A stretch of DNA of 64,000 nt, from assembly GCA_019752015.1 (NCBI GenBank), contig JAIEMQ010000011.1:1-64000 (forward strand). The letters are read 5' to 3'. The position numbers and the translations under genes are program-made. Positions 7,598-19,429 of the stretch are shown here, piece by piece. The stretch comes from Cyanobacteriota bacterium. GTDB taxonomy: Bacteria; Acidobacteriota; Vicinamibacteria; Vicinamibacterales; UBA2999. The notes under the pieces were generated by a model. That model was given only the letters and a program-made list of their open reading frames with translations. It did no database searches and was not told the origin of the DNA. Each line of letters starts with the position of its first letter. Positions within the stretch are counted from its first letter, which is position 1.

Positions 7598-8601
7598 CCC
7601 GACTTCGCGCCTTCGGCGCTTCGTCGAGGCAGGCTCTTCAGGAGTGGCCCGCGCTGATCCTCGCGGCCGGCCTTGGCACGCGCTTGCAGCCGCTCTCATC
7701 CGTCCGCGCGAAGCCGGCGCTGCCGATCGCGGGCGTGCCGCTGATCACCAGGACGCTCCAATCAATTCGCGCCGCCGGCATGCGCCGCGTCGTCATCAAC
7801 CTCCACTCGTGCGCGAGCTCGATCACGCGCATTGTCGGGGACGGTTCGCAGTTCGATCTGGACGTGCGGTACTCCTGGGAGACGAACGTGCTCGGCTCGG
7901 CCGGCGGTCCGGCGCGGGCAATGCCGCTGCTGGCCGCGGATCGTTTCCTGATCGTCAATGGTGACATGATCACCAACGTCGATCTGCGCGAGCTGGCGCA
8001 CCGTCACGTCGACGCGAACGCGCTCGTGACGATGGCGGTTATTGACGCCGATCCGCGCTACAACGCGATCGTGGCCGACGAGGCTGGCATTGTTCGCGGT
8101 TTCTCCACACGCACCTCAAGCACCGAGGCACCCCGGCACCCAGGCACCCAGGCACCGAGGCACCCAGGCACCTATCACTTCGTCGGCGTCCAGGCGGTGA
8201 ACGCGTCGGTGTTCGCCGGCGTCGATCCGGCGATCAAGTCCGAAACCGTGCACGGCATTTATCCGGCGTTGATCGCCTCCCGGCCCGAAGCGCTCCGCGT
8301 GTTCCACTCCAACGCCGAGTATTTCGACATCGGGTCGCCGCGTGATTATCTCGATACGGCGAGGACCATGTCGAAGCGCGAGAGTAAACCGCTCGATCGC
8401 GGCGTCGACTGCGAGGTCGCGACGGGCGCGCAGCTGGTCGACACCATCCTCTGGGACCGCGTTCGCGTCGGCGCCGGCGCGAGTCTTACCAGCTGCATCG
8501 TTGCCGACGATGTGATCGTCCCGCCGGGAGCACAGTATTCACACAGCGCGCTCGTAATGGGAGAAAATGGTCTCAGCGCGCATCGATGGAACCCCGCTTA
8601 G
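7594..8601 (+). CDS. NDP-sugar pyrophosphorylase (nucleotidyltransferase), MurU/GMPP-like
   Basis: A 335-residue protein with the nucleotidyltransferase signature LILAAGLGTRLQPL (from about residue 21), the conserved KPALPIAG block and a metal-site Asp in VNGDMIT. The C-terminal 60 residues look like a short left-handed beta-helix. It should couple a sugar-1-phosphate to a nucleotide. The neighbour is an AmgK-like kinase, so a MurU-like role in cell-wall sugar recycling is plausible, but MurU proper is shorter and lacks the helix. Two oddities exist: the first 17 residues come from a CTTCG-rich dispersed repeat, and residues about 175-193 are encoded by a CAGGCACC octamer array (APRHPGT twice). 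Confidence 0.8.
   Translation: MTRLRAFGASSRQALQEWPALILAAGLGTRLQPLSSVRAKPALPIAGVPLITRTLQSIRAAGMRRVVINLHSCASSITRIVGDGSQFDLDVRYSWETNVLGSAGGPARAMPLLAADRFLIVNGDMITNVDLRELAHRHVDANALVTMAVIDADPRYNAIVADEAGIVRGFSTRTSSTEAPRHPGTQAPRHPGTYHFVGVQAVNASVFAGVDPAIKSETVHGIYPALIASRPEALRVFHSNAEYFDIGSPRDYLDTARTMSKRESKPLDRGVDCEVATGAQLVDTILWDRVRVGAGASLTSCIVADDVIVPPGAQYSHSALVMGENGLSAHRWNPA
7598..7640. repeat. CTTCG-rich dispersed repeat, copy 1
   Basis: The sequence has the pattern CGCCTTCGGCGCTTCG followed by GAGGCAGGCT. Similar stretches occur at 21807-21848 and 35399-35460. This copy encodes the non-conserved N-terminus of the nucleotidyltransferase. Confidence 0.5.
8117..8172. repeat. CAGGCACC octamer array inside a coding sequence
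   Basis: Seven consecutive 8-nt units (consensus CAGGCACC; variants CAAGCACC, GAGGCACC, CCGGCACC) lie within the sugar nucleotidyltransferase gene. Three units equal eight codons, giving the repeated peptide APRHPGTQ/Y. The same octamer forms the array at 44708-44752. Confidence 0.9.
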
Positions 8602-9569
8602 AGCAGTACCTCGCCGAACAACGCCTCACTGGTCAGACGCTGAAAGTCGTGCCGCTCACCGGCGACGCGTCGGATCGCCGCTACTTCCGAGTGCTGTTGA
8701 AGGACGCCAGGCCGATCGTGCTGGCGCTGCACGCCGGACCGATCGATTTCGCGTCGATGCCGTTCGTGTCGATCGCCAGACTGCTGGCCGAAGTGCCGGT
8801 ACCGGTGCCGCGAATCCTCCACCACTCGGATTCGCTTGGCATCCTGGGCCTCGAGGATCTCGGCGACGTCACGCTGCAGGCGCATCTCGGCGCCGCGACC
8901 GCGAGCGAGCATGCGGCGCTCTACCGGCAGGCGGTCGGCTTCATCGCGCGGATGCAGGACCGGGGCGAAGCACTGCGGTCGGATCAGTACCCGCCCTACC
9001 GAATCGCCTTCGATGTCGACAAACTGACGTGGGAGCTCGAGTTTTTCGTCAAGCATTACCTGCTCGCCTACAAAGGCGCGACACCGGCGGATGCCGAGCG
9101 TGATGCGCTGCGCCAGGAATGGTCGGCCATCGTCGAGGAGCTGGCGGCTGAGCCGCGTGTGCTGTGCCATCGCGACTATCACAGCCGCAACCTGATGCTG
9201 CATGACGGGTCGCTTTACATCATCGATTTCCAGGACGCGCGGATGGGTCCCGACACGTATGACCTGGTGTCGCTGCTGCGCGATTCCTACGTCGACCTGA
9301 ACCCGCAGGTGGTCGACGGCCTGATCGCGTATTTCCTGGCACATAGCGCCGTCGACGCGCCCGACGAGGAGGAGTTTCGCCGCCGGTTCGACCTGATGGC
9401 GCTGCAGCGCAACCTGAAGGCGCTCGGCACGTTCGGTTACATGACGACTTCGCGCAACAACACGGTTTATATTCAATACATGCCGCGGACGCTCGCGTAC
9501 GTAAAGGCGAATCTGGCCAAGTATCCGCGATTCGGGCGCCTGCGCGAGCTGCTCGAACCGTGGCTGTAA
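8586..9569 (+). CDS. aminoglycoside-phosphotransferase-fold sugar kinase, AmgK-like
   Basis: A 327-residue kinase with the AmgK-type motifs GDASDRRYFRV near the N-terminus (glycine loop region), the catalytic loop LCHRDYHSRNLM (Asp base) and the metal-binding IIDFQDARMGP (DFG equivalent). AmgK phosphorylates the anomeric carbon of MurNAc/GlcNAc, giving the substrate for MurU in a peptidoglycan recycling bypass. The ATG at 8586 overlaps the upstream nucleotidyltransferase by 16 nt, so the pair is likely coupled. Another anomeric sugar kinase specificity cannot be excluded. Confidence 0.82.
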   Translation: MEPRLEQYLAEQRLTGQTLKVVPLTGDASDRRYFRVLLKDARPIVLALHAGPIDFASMPFVSIARLLAEVPVPVPRILHHSDSLGILGLEDLGDVTLQAHLGAATASEHAALYRQAVGFIARMQDRGEALRSDQYPPYRIAFDVDKLTWELEFFVKHYLLAYKGATPADAERDALRQEWSAIVEELAAEPRVLCHRDYHSRNLMLHDGSLYIIDFQDARMGPDTYDLVSLLRDSYVDLNPQVVDGLIAYFLAHSAVDAPDEEEFRRRFDLMALQRNLKALGTFGYMTTSRNNTVYIQYMPRTLAYVKANLAKYPRFGRLRELLEPWL

Positions 9570-9573
9570 CTCG

Positions 9574-9608
9574 GAAATCCGCAATCTGAAATCTGAGATC
9601 TGAAATGT
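9574..9608. repeat. GAAATCT heptamer array spanning a start codon
   Basis: Five 7-nt units (GAAATCC, GCAATCT, GAAATCT, GAGATCT, GAAATGT) fill the gap between the kinase and the isomerase. The last unit contains the isomerase ATG at 9605. The related array at 41989-42023 has the same consensus. Confidence 0.8.
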
Positions 9609-10468
9609 TCGGAGTCTCCACCCATCTCTTCGTTGCCGATCGACTCGATCGCGATCATCTCGTCGACATCGCCGCGCACGGCTTCGAGGCCGTCGAGCTG
9701 TTCGGGCTGCGCAGCCATTTCGACTATCGCGACCGCCGCGCCGCGATTGCGCTGGCGGAATGGCTCGACGACACGCGGCTGCGCCTGCATTCGATGCACG
9801 CGCCGATTGCCGCGTCGTACGACAAAGGCAACTGGAAGGACGGCTTCAGCGTGGCCTCCGCCGACGAAGGCCGGCGCAAGGCCGCGGTCGACGAAGTGCT
9901 GGCAACGCTGGACGTCGCCGCGGCGGTGCCCTACCAGGTGCTGGTCCTTCACTGCGGCGTGCCGGTTCCCTATGCCACCGCCGGCGATAACCATCGCGGG
10001 TCGCTGGTGCGGAGCCTCGAAGAGTTATCCCCGGTCGCGGAACGCTACGGCGTGCGCATCGCGATCGAAGTGATTCCGAACGAGCTGTCGACCGGGCAGG
10101 CGCTGGTCGAGCTGATTGAGAGCGACATCGACGCGGCCGGCCTCGGCATCTGCATGGACGTCGGCCACGCGCGCATCATGGGCGATGTCGTCGAAGCGAT
10201 CGAAGCCTGCTCCGGCCACGTCATCACTACCCACCTGCACGACAACCGCGGGCGCAGCGACGATCACCTGGTCCCCGGCAAGGGCGTGATCGACTGGGAC
10301 GCCGCGACGCTGGCGTTCCAGAAGGTCGGCTACGACGGCGTCTGGATGTTCGAGCTCGCCGTGGCCGCGGACCGCAAGCCGATCCTCGAGCAGGCCGCCA
10401 AGGCGCGCGAGCGGCTCGAATCACTGCTTCATATCGGCGATGAAATGCTGGGGATGGACGACACGTAG
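9605..10468 (+). CDS. sugar phosphate isomerase/epimerase (xylose-isomerase-like TIM barrel)
   Basis: A 287-residue TIM-barrel protein of the AP-endonuclease-2/xylose isomerase-like family. Metal-site residues fit the fold: Glu in AIEVIPNE, Asp-His in CMDVGHAR, His in TTHLHDN, and Glu in WMFELA near the C-terminus. Members isomerise or epimerise sugars or process related keto compounds; the substrate is not evident here. The start codon sits inside a heptamer array, and no Shine-Dalgarno is visible, so the true start may vary. It follows the AmgK-like kinase by 35 nt and may share its transcript. Confidence 0.8.
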   Translation: MFGVSTHLFVADRLDRDHLVDIAAHGFEAVELFGLRSHFDYRDRRAAIALAEWLDDTRLRLHSMHAPIAASYDKGNWKDGFSVASADEGRRKAAVDEVLATLDVAAAVPYQVLVLHCGVPVPYATAGDNHRGSLVRSLEELSPVAERYGVRIAIEVIPNELSTGQALVELIESDIDAAGLGICMDVGHARIMGDVVEAIEACSGHVITTHLHDNRGRSDDHLVPGKGVIDWDAATLAFQKVGYDGVWMFELAVAADRKPILEQAAKARERLESLLHIGDEMLGMDDT

Positions 10469-10475
10469 TGCAGGC

Positions 10476-10502
10476 CACAGATGGCACAGATGACACAGAC
10501 AA
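10476..10502. repeat. CACAGATGR nonamer array at the asnS start
   Basis: Three 9-nt units (CACAGATGG, CACAGATGA, CACAGACAA) span the asnS ATG at 10481, so the repeat encodes the protein's first residues MAQMTQT. Confidence 0.65.
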
Positions 10503-11785
10503 CAATCGCGAAAATTGGTGAGCACGTTGAACAAACGGTCACCATCAAGGGTTGGCTCAACAACCGCCGATCGAGCGGCAAGATTCATTTTCTCTCGGTG
10601 CGCGACGGCACCGGTTTCCTGCAGGTCGTGATGGGCAAAAAAGACGTCGACGAAGCGACGTTTCAAAAGGCCGATCACCTTGGCCAGGAGAGCGCCATCA
10701 TCGTGACCGGGACCGTGCAGGAGCACCCGAAACATCCCGGCAACTACGAGCTGATTGCCAGCGGACTCGAGGTAGTGAACCCGGCGAACGATTATCCGAT
10801 CACGCCGAAGGAACACGGCGTCGACTACCTGATGGATCGCCGGCACCTGTGGATCCGCGCCGAGCGGCAGACGGCGATCCTGCGGGTGCGGCACGAGATC
10901 ATCAACGCGGTGCGCGACTTCTTCAACAACGAGGGATTCATCCTCGCCGACACGCCGATCTTCACGCCGGCCGCGTGCGAGGGCACCACCACGCTCTTCC
11001 CGGTCGAATATTTCGACGACGAGAAGGCGTATCTCACGCAGAGCGGGCAGCTGTACAACGAAGCCAACGCGATGGCGCTCGGCAAGGTCTACGCGTTCGG
11101 GCCGACGTTCCGCGCCGAGAAGAGCAAGACGCGCCGCCACCTCACGGAATTCTGGATGGTCGAGCCCGAGATGGCCTACGCCGATCTCAACGACGTGATC
11201 ACACTCGCCGAAGGTTTGATCACGTCGGTGGTGGGACGCGTGCTCGATCGCCGGCAGAAGGAACTGAAGGTGCTCGAGCGCGACACGTCGAAGCTCGAAG
11301 CGGTGAAAGCGCCATTCCCGCGCCTTCATTATGACGAGGCGGCGAAGATCCTCCTCGAGAAGGGGCTGCCGTTTGTCGTCGGCGGCGATCTCGGCGGCAC
11401 CGACGAAACAGTGTTGTCGGAGCAGTTCGATCGCCCGGTGTGCGTCACGCACTACCCCGCCGCGATCAAGGCGTTCTACATGAAGCCCGACCCCAACGAG
11501 CCCGACAAGGCGCTGTGCGTCGACGTGCTCGCGCCCGAAGGCTACGGCGAGATCATCGGCGGCGGCCAGCGTCTCGACGATCTCGACCTGCTGCTGCAGC
11601 GCATCAAGGAGCACGATCTGCCGCAGGAGGCTTTCGAGTGGTATCTGGATCTGCGGCGATTCGGATCCGTGCCCCACGGCGGCTTCGGCATGGGCATCGA
11701 GCGCTGCGTCAGCTGGATCTGCGGGCTGGAGCACGTCCGTGAAACGATCCCCTACCCGCGCATGCTCTACAGGATTTACCCGTAG
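10481..11785 (+). CDS. asnS: asparaginyl-tRNA synthetase
   Basis: A 434-residue class IIb aminoacyl-tRNA synthetase. It has an OB-fold anticodon-binding domain (about 15-105; '[29 protein letters not shown]' type), motif 2 ('[21 protein letters not shown]') and motif 3 (GFGMGIERC near the C-terminus). It charges tRNA-Asn directly with asparagine, so the cell need not rely only on transamidation. Length is slightly below the usual 460-470, and the first seven residues derive from a nonamer repeat. It is followed by rimO after 25 nt. Confidence 0.95.
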   Translation: MAQMTQTTIAKIGEHVEQTVTIKGWLNNRRSSGKIHFLSVRDGTGFLQVVMGKKDVDEATFQKADHLGQESAIIVTGTVQEHPKHPGNYELIASGLEVVNPANDYPITPKEHGVDYLMDRRHLWIRAERQTAILRVRHEIINAVRDFFNNEGFILADTPIFTPAACEGTTTLFPVEYFDDEKAYLTQSGQLYNEANAMALGKVYAFGPTFRAEKSKTRRHLTEFWMVEPEMAYADLNDVITLAEGLITSVVGRVLDRRQKELKVLERDTSKLEAVKAPFPRLHYDEAAKILLEKGLPFVVGGDLGGTDETVLSEQFDRPVCVTHYPAAIKAFYMKPDPNEPDKALCVDVLAPEGYGEIIGGGQRLDDLDLLLQRIKEHDLPQEAFEWYLDLRRFGSVPHGGFGMGIERCVSWICGLEHVRETIPYPRMLYRIYP

Positions 11786-11793
11786 GTTCCTGC

Positions 11794-11799
11794 TACACT
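11794..11799 (+). promoter_or_regulatory. candidate -10 box for rimO
   Basis: GCTACACT places TACACT 11 nt before the rimO ATG. It matches the same near-start layout seen at several other genes in this window. No -35 is convincing. Confidence 0.35.
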
Positions 11800-11810
11800 G
11801 AGCAGTTCCC

Positions 11811-13160
11811 ATGAAGATCGGGTTCGTCTCCTTAGGGTGTCCGAAAAATCTCGTCGACTCCGAGGTCATGCTTGGCATGGCCGAGAAAGAGGGCCACGAG
11901 ATCACCGCCGACGCGTCGCAGGCCGACGTGCTGGTGGTCAACACCTGCGCGTTCATCGATCGCGCCAGGCAGGAATCGATCGATACGATCCTCGAGATGG
12001 CCGAGCTGAAGAAGCAGGCCGCCGGCCGGAAGCTGATCGTCACCGGTTGCCTCGCCGAGCGCTATCGCGACGAGCTGAAGAAAGAAATTCCGGAAATCGA
12101 TGCGGTATATGGCACCGGCGAAGTTCCGGATTTCGTCCAGGGCCTTGCGCCCGGCGTGAAACCACTCACGCTGCACCGTCAACCGCCGGTCTTCGGCGTC
12201 GATCTGCCGACCTATATCTACGACGCAGCCACGCCTCGCAAGCGAGTCACGCCCGGCCACTACGCGTACATCAAGATCGCCGAAGGCTGCGACTACAAGT
12301 GCGCGTTCTGCATCATCCCGAAAATGCGCGGCCACTACCGCAGCCGCTCGATTGAATCGATCGTCCAGGAAGCGCGTCAGCTCGCCGGGCAAGGCGTCAA
12401 GGAACTGCTGCTGATCTCGCAGGACTCGACTTTCTACGGCATCGATCGCGGCGAGCGCGGCGCGTTGCCGAAGTTGTTGCGCGAATTGAATGGCGTGGAC
12501 GGTATCGAGTGGATTCGCCTGCTCTATCTGTATCCGACGACCATCACGAGCGAGGTGATCGACGCAATCGCCGATCTCGACAAGGTCGTGAAATACATCG
12601 ACCTGCCGCTCCAACACGCGTCCGATGCGGTCTTGAAGCGCATGAAACGGCCGGGGACGCGCAAATCGTACGTGCGGCTGCTCGAAAATATCCGCGCGCG
12701 GATTCCTAACGTGGCGCTGCGCACGACGTTCATCGTCGGCTTCCCAGGCGAGACCGCGGAAGATTTTGCCGAGCTCGAATCGTTCATCGAGCAGATCGGA
12801 TTCGATCACGTCGGCGTCTTCACCTACTCGCACGAGGAAGGCACGTCCGCGCACGAGCTCAAAGACGATGTGCCCGCCGCAACGAAGAAGAAGCGCCAGG
12901 AGCGCTTGATGGCGCGTCAGCGCGACATCGTGACCGCCCGGCAGCAGGCCCGTCTCGGTGAAAAGACACGCCTGGTCGTCGATGGCCAGTCCGCCGAACA
13001 CGAACTTGTCCTCCAGGGACGCCTGCCCGGCCAGGCGCCGGAAATCGATCCGGTCGTGTATCTCACGGACTGCGACCCGTCGGCGATCGCACCGGGCGCC
13101 TTTATCGACGTCGAGATTGTCGGGGCGGAAGCCTACGATCTGGTCGCACGACCCCTGTGA
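11811..13160 (+). CDS. rimO: ribosomal protein S12 methylthiotransferase RimO
   Basis: A 449-residue radical-SAM methylthiotransferase. The N-terminal UPF0004 domain begins with the family-typical KIGFVSLGCPKNLVDSE; its cysteines (C9-type, NTCAFI, TGCLAE) bind one Fe4S4 cluster. The radical-SAM motif CDYKCAFC (CxxxCxxC) binds the second. A C-terminal TRAM domain (about 380-448) recognises the substrate. It adds a methylthio group to Asp88 of S12. All nine expected features are in place and the length is normal. Confidence 0.95.
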   Translation: MKIGFVSLGCPKNLVDSEVMLGMAEKEGHEITADASQADVLVVNTCAFIDRARQESIDTILEMAELKKQAAGRKLIVTGCLAERYRDELKKEIPEIDAVYGTGEVPDFVQGLAPGVKPLTLHRQPPVFGVDLPTYIYDAATPRKRVTPGHYAYIKIAEGCDYKCAFCIIPKMRGHYRSRSIESIVQEARQLAGQGVKELLLISQDSTFYGIDRGERGALPKLLRELNGVDGIEWIRLLYLYPTTITSEVIDAIADLDKVVKYIDLPLQHASDAVLKRMKRPGTRKSYVRLLENIRARIPNVALRTTFIVGFPGETAEDFAELESFIEQIGFDHVGVFTYSHEEGTSAHELKDDVPAATKKKRQERLMARQRDIVTARQQARLGEKTRLVVDGQSAEHELVLQGRLPGQAPEIDPVVYLTDCDPSAIAPGAFIDVEIVGAEAYDLVARPL

Positions 13161-13175
13161 GCCGATATCCGGAAC

Positions 13176-14315
13176 GTGAGCGATCTCGATCGCGCGTTCC
13201 AGCAGGCGTTCGACGATGACGAGCCGACCGCATTCGGGTCGGGCTGGTGGAGCGGCGCCGCATCGGTGCTTTGCGGCGTCCTGGCGGTGGCCGGCGTCGC
13301 GTGTTTCCTCTTCCCCGATTACCTGACCACGCCGGACATTCGCGCGCGACTGCCGCTCTCGTGGGCGCGCGCCATCCTGCAGGCGGTCATCGTCCTCGCG
13401 TTCGTGCTCGGCCTCGTGTCAACGGCGCTGCGCCGGCGAAAGGTCATGGGACTGTTCGGCATGACGCTCGCATCGATCGCATCGATTCTCGGCGGCAGCG
13501 GCATTGATTTTTCGTTGACGAGGCCCGATGCGCCGTCGTTGGGACTGGATTGGTTCGCGCTGAACGTGTTGCTGCTGGCGGCGTTGTTCGTGCCGATGGA
13601 GAGGCTGTGGCCGCTCCGCCCGCAACAGAGCACGTTCCGGCCGGGATGGACCACGGACTCGCTGTATTTCCTCATCAGTCACCTGTTCGTGCAGGTGACG
13701 ACGTTCCTGATCCTCGCGCCGGCGAATGCGGCATTCGCGGCGCTCGAAGGCCAGGCGTGGCGCGCTGCGATCTCCGGACTCCCGCTGATCGTGCAGTTCT
13801 TCGCGGTGCTGCTCTGCGCCGATCTCGGCGAGTACTTCATCCATCGCGCGTTTCATGCGGTGCCGGCACTGTGGCGCTTCCACGCCATCCACCACTCGAG
13901 CCTCGACATGGACTGGCTCGCCGGATCGCGCCTGCACATTGTGGACGTCATCGTGACCCGCGCCGTCGTGGTGCTGCCGCTCTTCGCGCTCGGCTTCGAT
14001 CAACGGGCGGTGGCCGCGTACCTCGTCTTCGTCTCGTTCCACGCCGTTTTCATTCATGCCAACGTGCGCTTTGATCTGCGATGGCTCGAACGCTGGGTGG
14101 TGACGCCGCGCTTCCATCATTGGCATCACGCCAAGGCCGGCGCGGCCATTGACAAGAATTTCGCGGTGCACCTGCCGTGGATCGATCGGCTCTTCGGCAC
14201 TGCGTATGAGCCGGTCGGCGAATGGCCTGCGTCGTACGGCATCGAAGGCGATCCCGTGCCGCCCGATCTCGTGCCGCAAACGTTGTGGCCGATTATTCGC
14301 GATCGGCGCGGCTGA
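13176..14315 (+). CDS. sterol desaturase / fatty acid hydroxylase superfamily membrane protein
   Basis: A 379-residue integral membrane di-iron enzyme. Several hydrophobic helices precede the three His boxes: HRAFH (HxxxH), HAIHHS (HxxHH) and HWHHA (HxxHH), all in the order and spacing of the family. Members hydroxylate or desaturate lipids; the superfamily also includes alkylglycerol monooxygenase, which cleaves ether lipids. The GTG at 13176, 15 nt after rimO, gives a soluble N-terminus of about 25 residues. It converges with, and overlaps by 23 nt, a plasmanylethanolamine-desaturase homologue, so a lipid (possibly ether-lipid) role is attractive but unproved. Confidence 0.82.
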   Translation: MSDLDRAFQQAFDDDEPTAFGSGWWSGAASVLCGVLAVAGVACFLFPDYLTTPDIRARLPLSWARAILQAVIVLAFVLGLVSTALRRRKVMGLFGMTLASIASILGGSGIDFSLTRPDAPSLGLDWFALNVLLLAALFVPMERLWPLRPQQSTFRPGWTTDSLYFLISHLFVQVTTFLILAPANAAFAALEGQAWRAAISGLPLIVQFFAVLLCADLGEYFIHRAFHAVPALWRFHAIHHSSLDMDWLAGSRLHIVDVIVTRAVVVLPLFALGFDQRAVAAYLVFVSFHAVFIHANVRFDLRWLERWVVTPRFHHWHHAKAGAAIDKNFAVHLPWIDRLFGTAYEPVGEWPASYGIEGDPVPPDLVPQTLWPIIRDRRG

Positions 14316-14973
14316 CGGGCAATCCGAGCGCCGTGAAGACGGCTTCCGCGCGCGACCAGATCTGCAAGCGTTCACAGATTGGATTCAACCAGCCGGACGT
14401 GACGCAATAGCCCGCGGCGTACGGCGGCGCGTGATGCCTGGCGTGCCGGACGGGTGTCAGGACCAGGCCCGTCGATTGCAGAACACGCGCGAAAGCCGGC
14501 GGCGCCGGCTCGTGCGCCCAGCGGTGCAGTAGATTGGTGCATACGGCCCCGGTCGCAAGCGCGAATACGAACGCGTTGACATGGACCGGCAGCGGCTGAC
14601 CCATCCAGACAATCAACATCAGCAGCGGTGCGAGTCCGCGGAACGAGCTGCCGGTGAGCTCCAGGAATCCGTGTTGCGTCATCAACAGCGGATCGCGGTG
14701 ATGTTCGCGAAATGGCGCAATCAGGGCGGGGCCGATCAGCGGCGTGGTTTCGTCGAAAAACGTGTCGCAGAACCAGTGCACGAAACCTGTGAGCAGATCC
14801 GCCATCACATATCCAGCGGACAGCATCGCGAGCGCGCCGATCGCAAGGGCCGGCGAATCCACCGCGTGCCACAGGCGGTAGGCGAGAATCCCCAGCCCGG
14901 CCGCAACGATGGCCACCGCCAGAAGGTCCACGGTAATGGTCAGAGGCGTCCGCCTGGGCTGCCGCTCGGGCAT
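14293..14973 (-). CDS. plasmanylethanolamine desaturase homologue (CarF/TMEM189/Kua family)
   Basis: A 226-residue membrane protein with three to four helices and the His-rich signature of this lipid desaturase family: 'DLLTGFVHWFCDTFFDE', 'FREHHRDPLLMTQHGFLE', 'LLHRWAHEP' and 'HARHHAPPYAAGYCVTSGWLNP'. The Myxococcus CarF and animal TMEM189 enzymes introduce the vinyl-ether bond that makes plasmalogens. Conservation of all His clusters suggests an active enzyme. It runs opposite to, and overlaps, the sterol-desaturase-family gene, and shares its upstream region with the rimP operon. Substrate identity is inferred from family only. Confidence 0.82.
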   Translation of the reverse strand: MPERQPRRTPLTITVDLLAVAIVAAGLGILAYRLWHAVDSPALAIGALAMLSAGYVMADLLTGFVHWFCDTFFDETTPLIGPALIAPFREHHRDPLLMTQHGFLELTGSSFRGLAPLLMLIVWMGQPLPVHVNAFVFALATGAVCTNLLHRWAHEPAPPAFARVLQSTGLVLTPVRHARHHAPPYAAGYCVTSGWLNPICERLQIWSRAEAVFTALGLPVSRADRE

Positions 14974-14983
14974 GGCGCCATGC

Positions 14984-14991
14984 TAGACTAT
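14984..14991. promoter_or_regulatory. overlapping divergent -10 elements (rimP operon / CarF-like gene)
   Basis: CTAGACTATG contains TAGACT on the plus strand (14984-14989, toward rimP) and TAGTCT on the minus strand (14986-14991, toward the CarF-like gene, 12 nt before its ATG). The two -10 boxes overlap almost completely. Neither has a clear -35. Confidence 0.4.
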
Positions 14992-15020
14992 GAGGTCGGT
15001 TACTAGTCTGGGAAACCAGG

Positions 15021-15054
15021 GTGGGCCTGTAATTCAGCCCACTTTTTGTTTTTT
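15021..15054 (+). promoter_or_regulatory. rimP leader hairpin with U-tract (attenuator-like)
   Basis: GTGGGCCTG and CAGCCCAC pair around the loop TAATT with one bulged base, followed by TTTTTGTTTTTT. It lies between the promoter-like box at 14984 and the rimP start and overlaps nothing coding, so it looks like a terminator/attenuator placed in the leader of the rimP-nusA-infB operon. NusA-dependent autocontrol of this operon is known in other bacteria. Confidence 0.7.
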
Positions 15055-15064
15055 AGGGGAGCTG

Positions 15065-15541
15065 TTGGGCCCTCTTGAGAAAGTCCGGGAGCTGGCGGAA
15101 CGTGTCGCGTCGAGCTACGGCCTCGACATTTTCGATGTCGAGCTGAAGCGCGAAGGCGGCCAGCAGGTCTTGCGGGTCATTGTCGATCGGCCCGGACCTG
15201 CGGCCACCCCCGAAGAAAGCGTCAGCATCGACGATTGCGCGCGCGTCGCCGAGGATCTGGGCACGCTGCTCGACGTCGAGGACGTGATGCCGGGCGAGTA
15301 CACCTTCGAGGTGTCGTCACCCGGACTGGATCGGCCGCTCCGCACCGCCGATGACTATCGCCGGTTCGCGGGACGGTGGGCGAAGATCGTGACGTCGGAG
15401 CCGGTGCAGCGCCAGACGGCGTTCGCCGGACGCGTCAAGGGGATCGAAGGCGGCGACGTGCTGTTCGAATCGGAGGGCAAGAAGCTGATGAAGCTGCCGC
15501 TCCGGTTGATCGCGCGGGCTCGTCTTGAAGTGGAGTTTTAG
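15065..15541 (+). CDS. rimP: ribosome maturation factor RimP
   Basis: A 158-residue protein of the DUF150 family needed for 30S subunit maturation. The conserved N-terminal motif 'GLDIFDVELKREGGQQVLRVIVDRP', the 'SIDDCARVAEDLGTLLDVED' helix and 'YTFEVSSPGLDRPL' are all present, followed by an SH3-like C-terminal barrel. I propose the TTG at 15065 because it follows an AGGGGAG and the leader hairpin ends just before it, although the spacing is short. A longer frame from 14990 would have to translate through the hairpin. First gene of the rimP-nusA-infB-rbfA operon. Confidence 0.9.
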   Translation: MGPLEKVRELAERVASSYGLDIFDVELKREGGQQVLRVIVDRPGPAATPEESVSIDDCARVAEDLGTLLDVEDVMPGEYTFEVSSPGLDRPLRTADDYRRFAGRWAKIVTSEPVQRQTAFAGRVKGIEGGDVLFESEGKKLMKLPLRLIARARLEVEF

Positions 15542-15546
15542 GAGTT

Positions 15547-16698
<1,152 letters not shown>

Positions 16699-16704
16699 AC
16701 AAGT

Positions 16705-19410
<2,706 letters not shown>

Positions 19411-19429
19411 TTCAGAATCGAGGGCCGCC

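Noticed and set aside
8586-9569. Aminoglycoside resistance kinase
   Set aside because: Only the fold is shared; GDASDRRYFRV and linkage to a sugar nucleotidyltransferase point to an AmgK-like sugar kinase.
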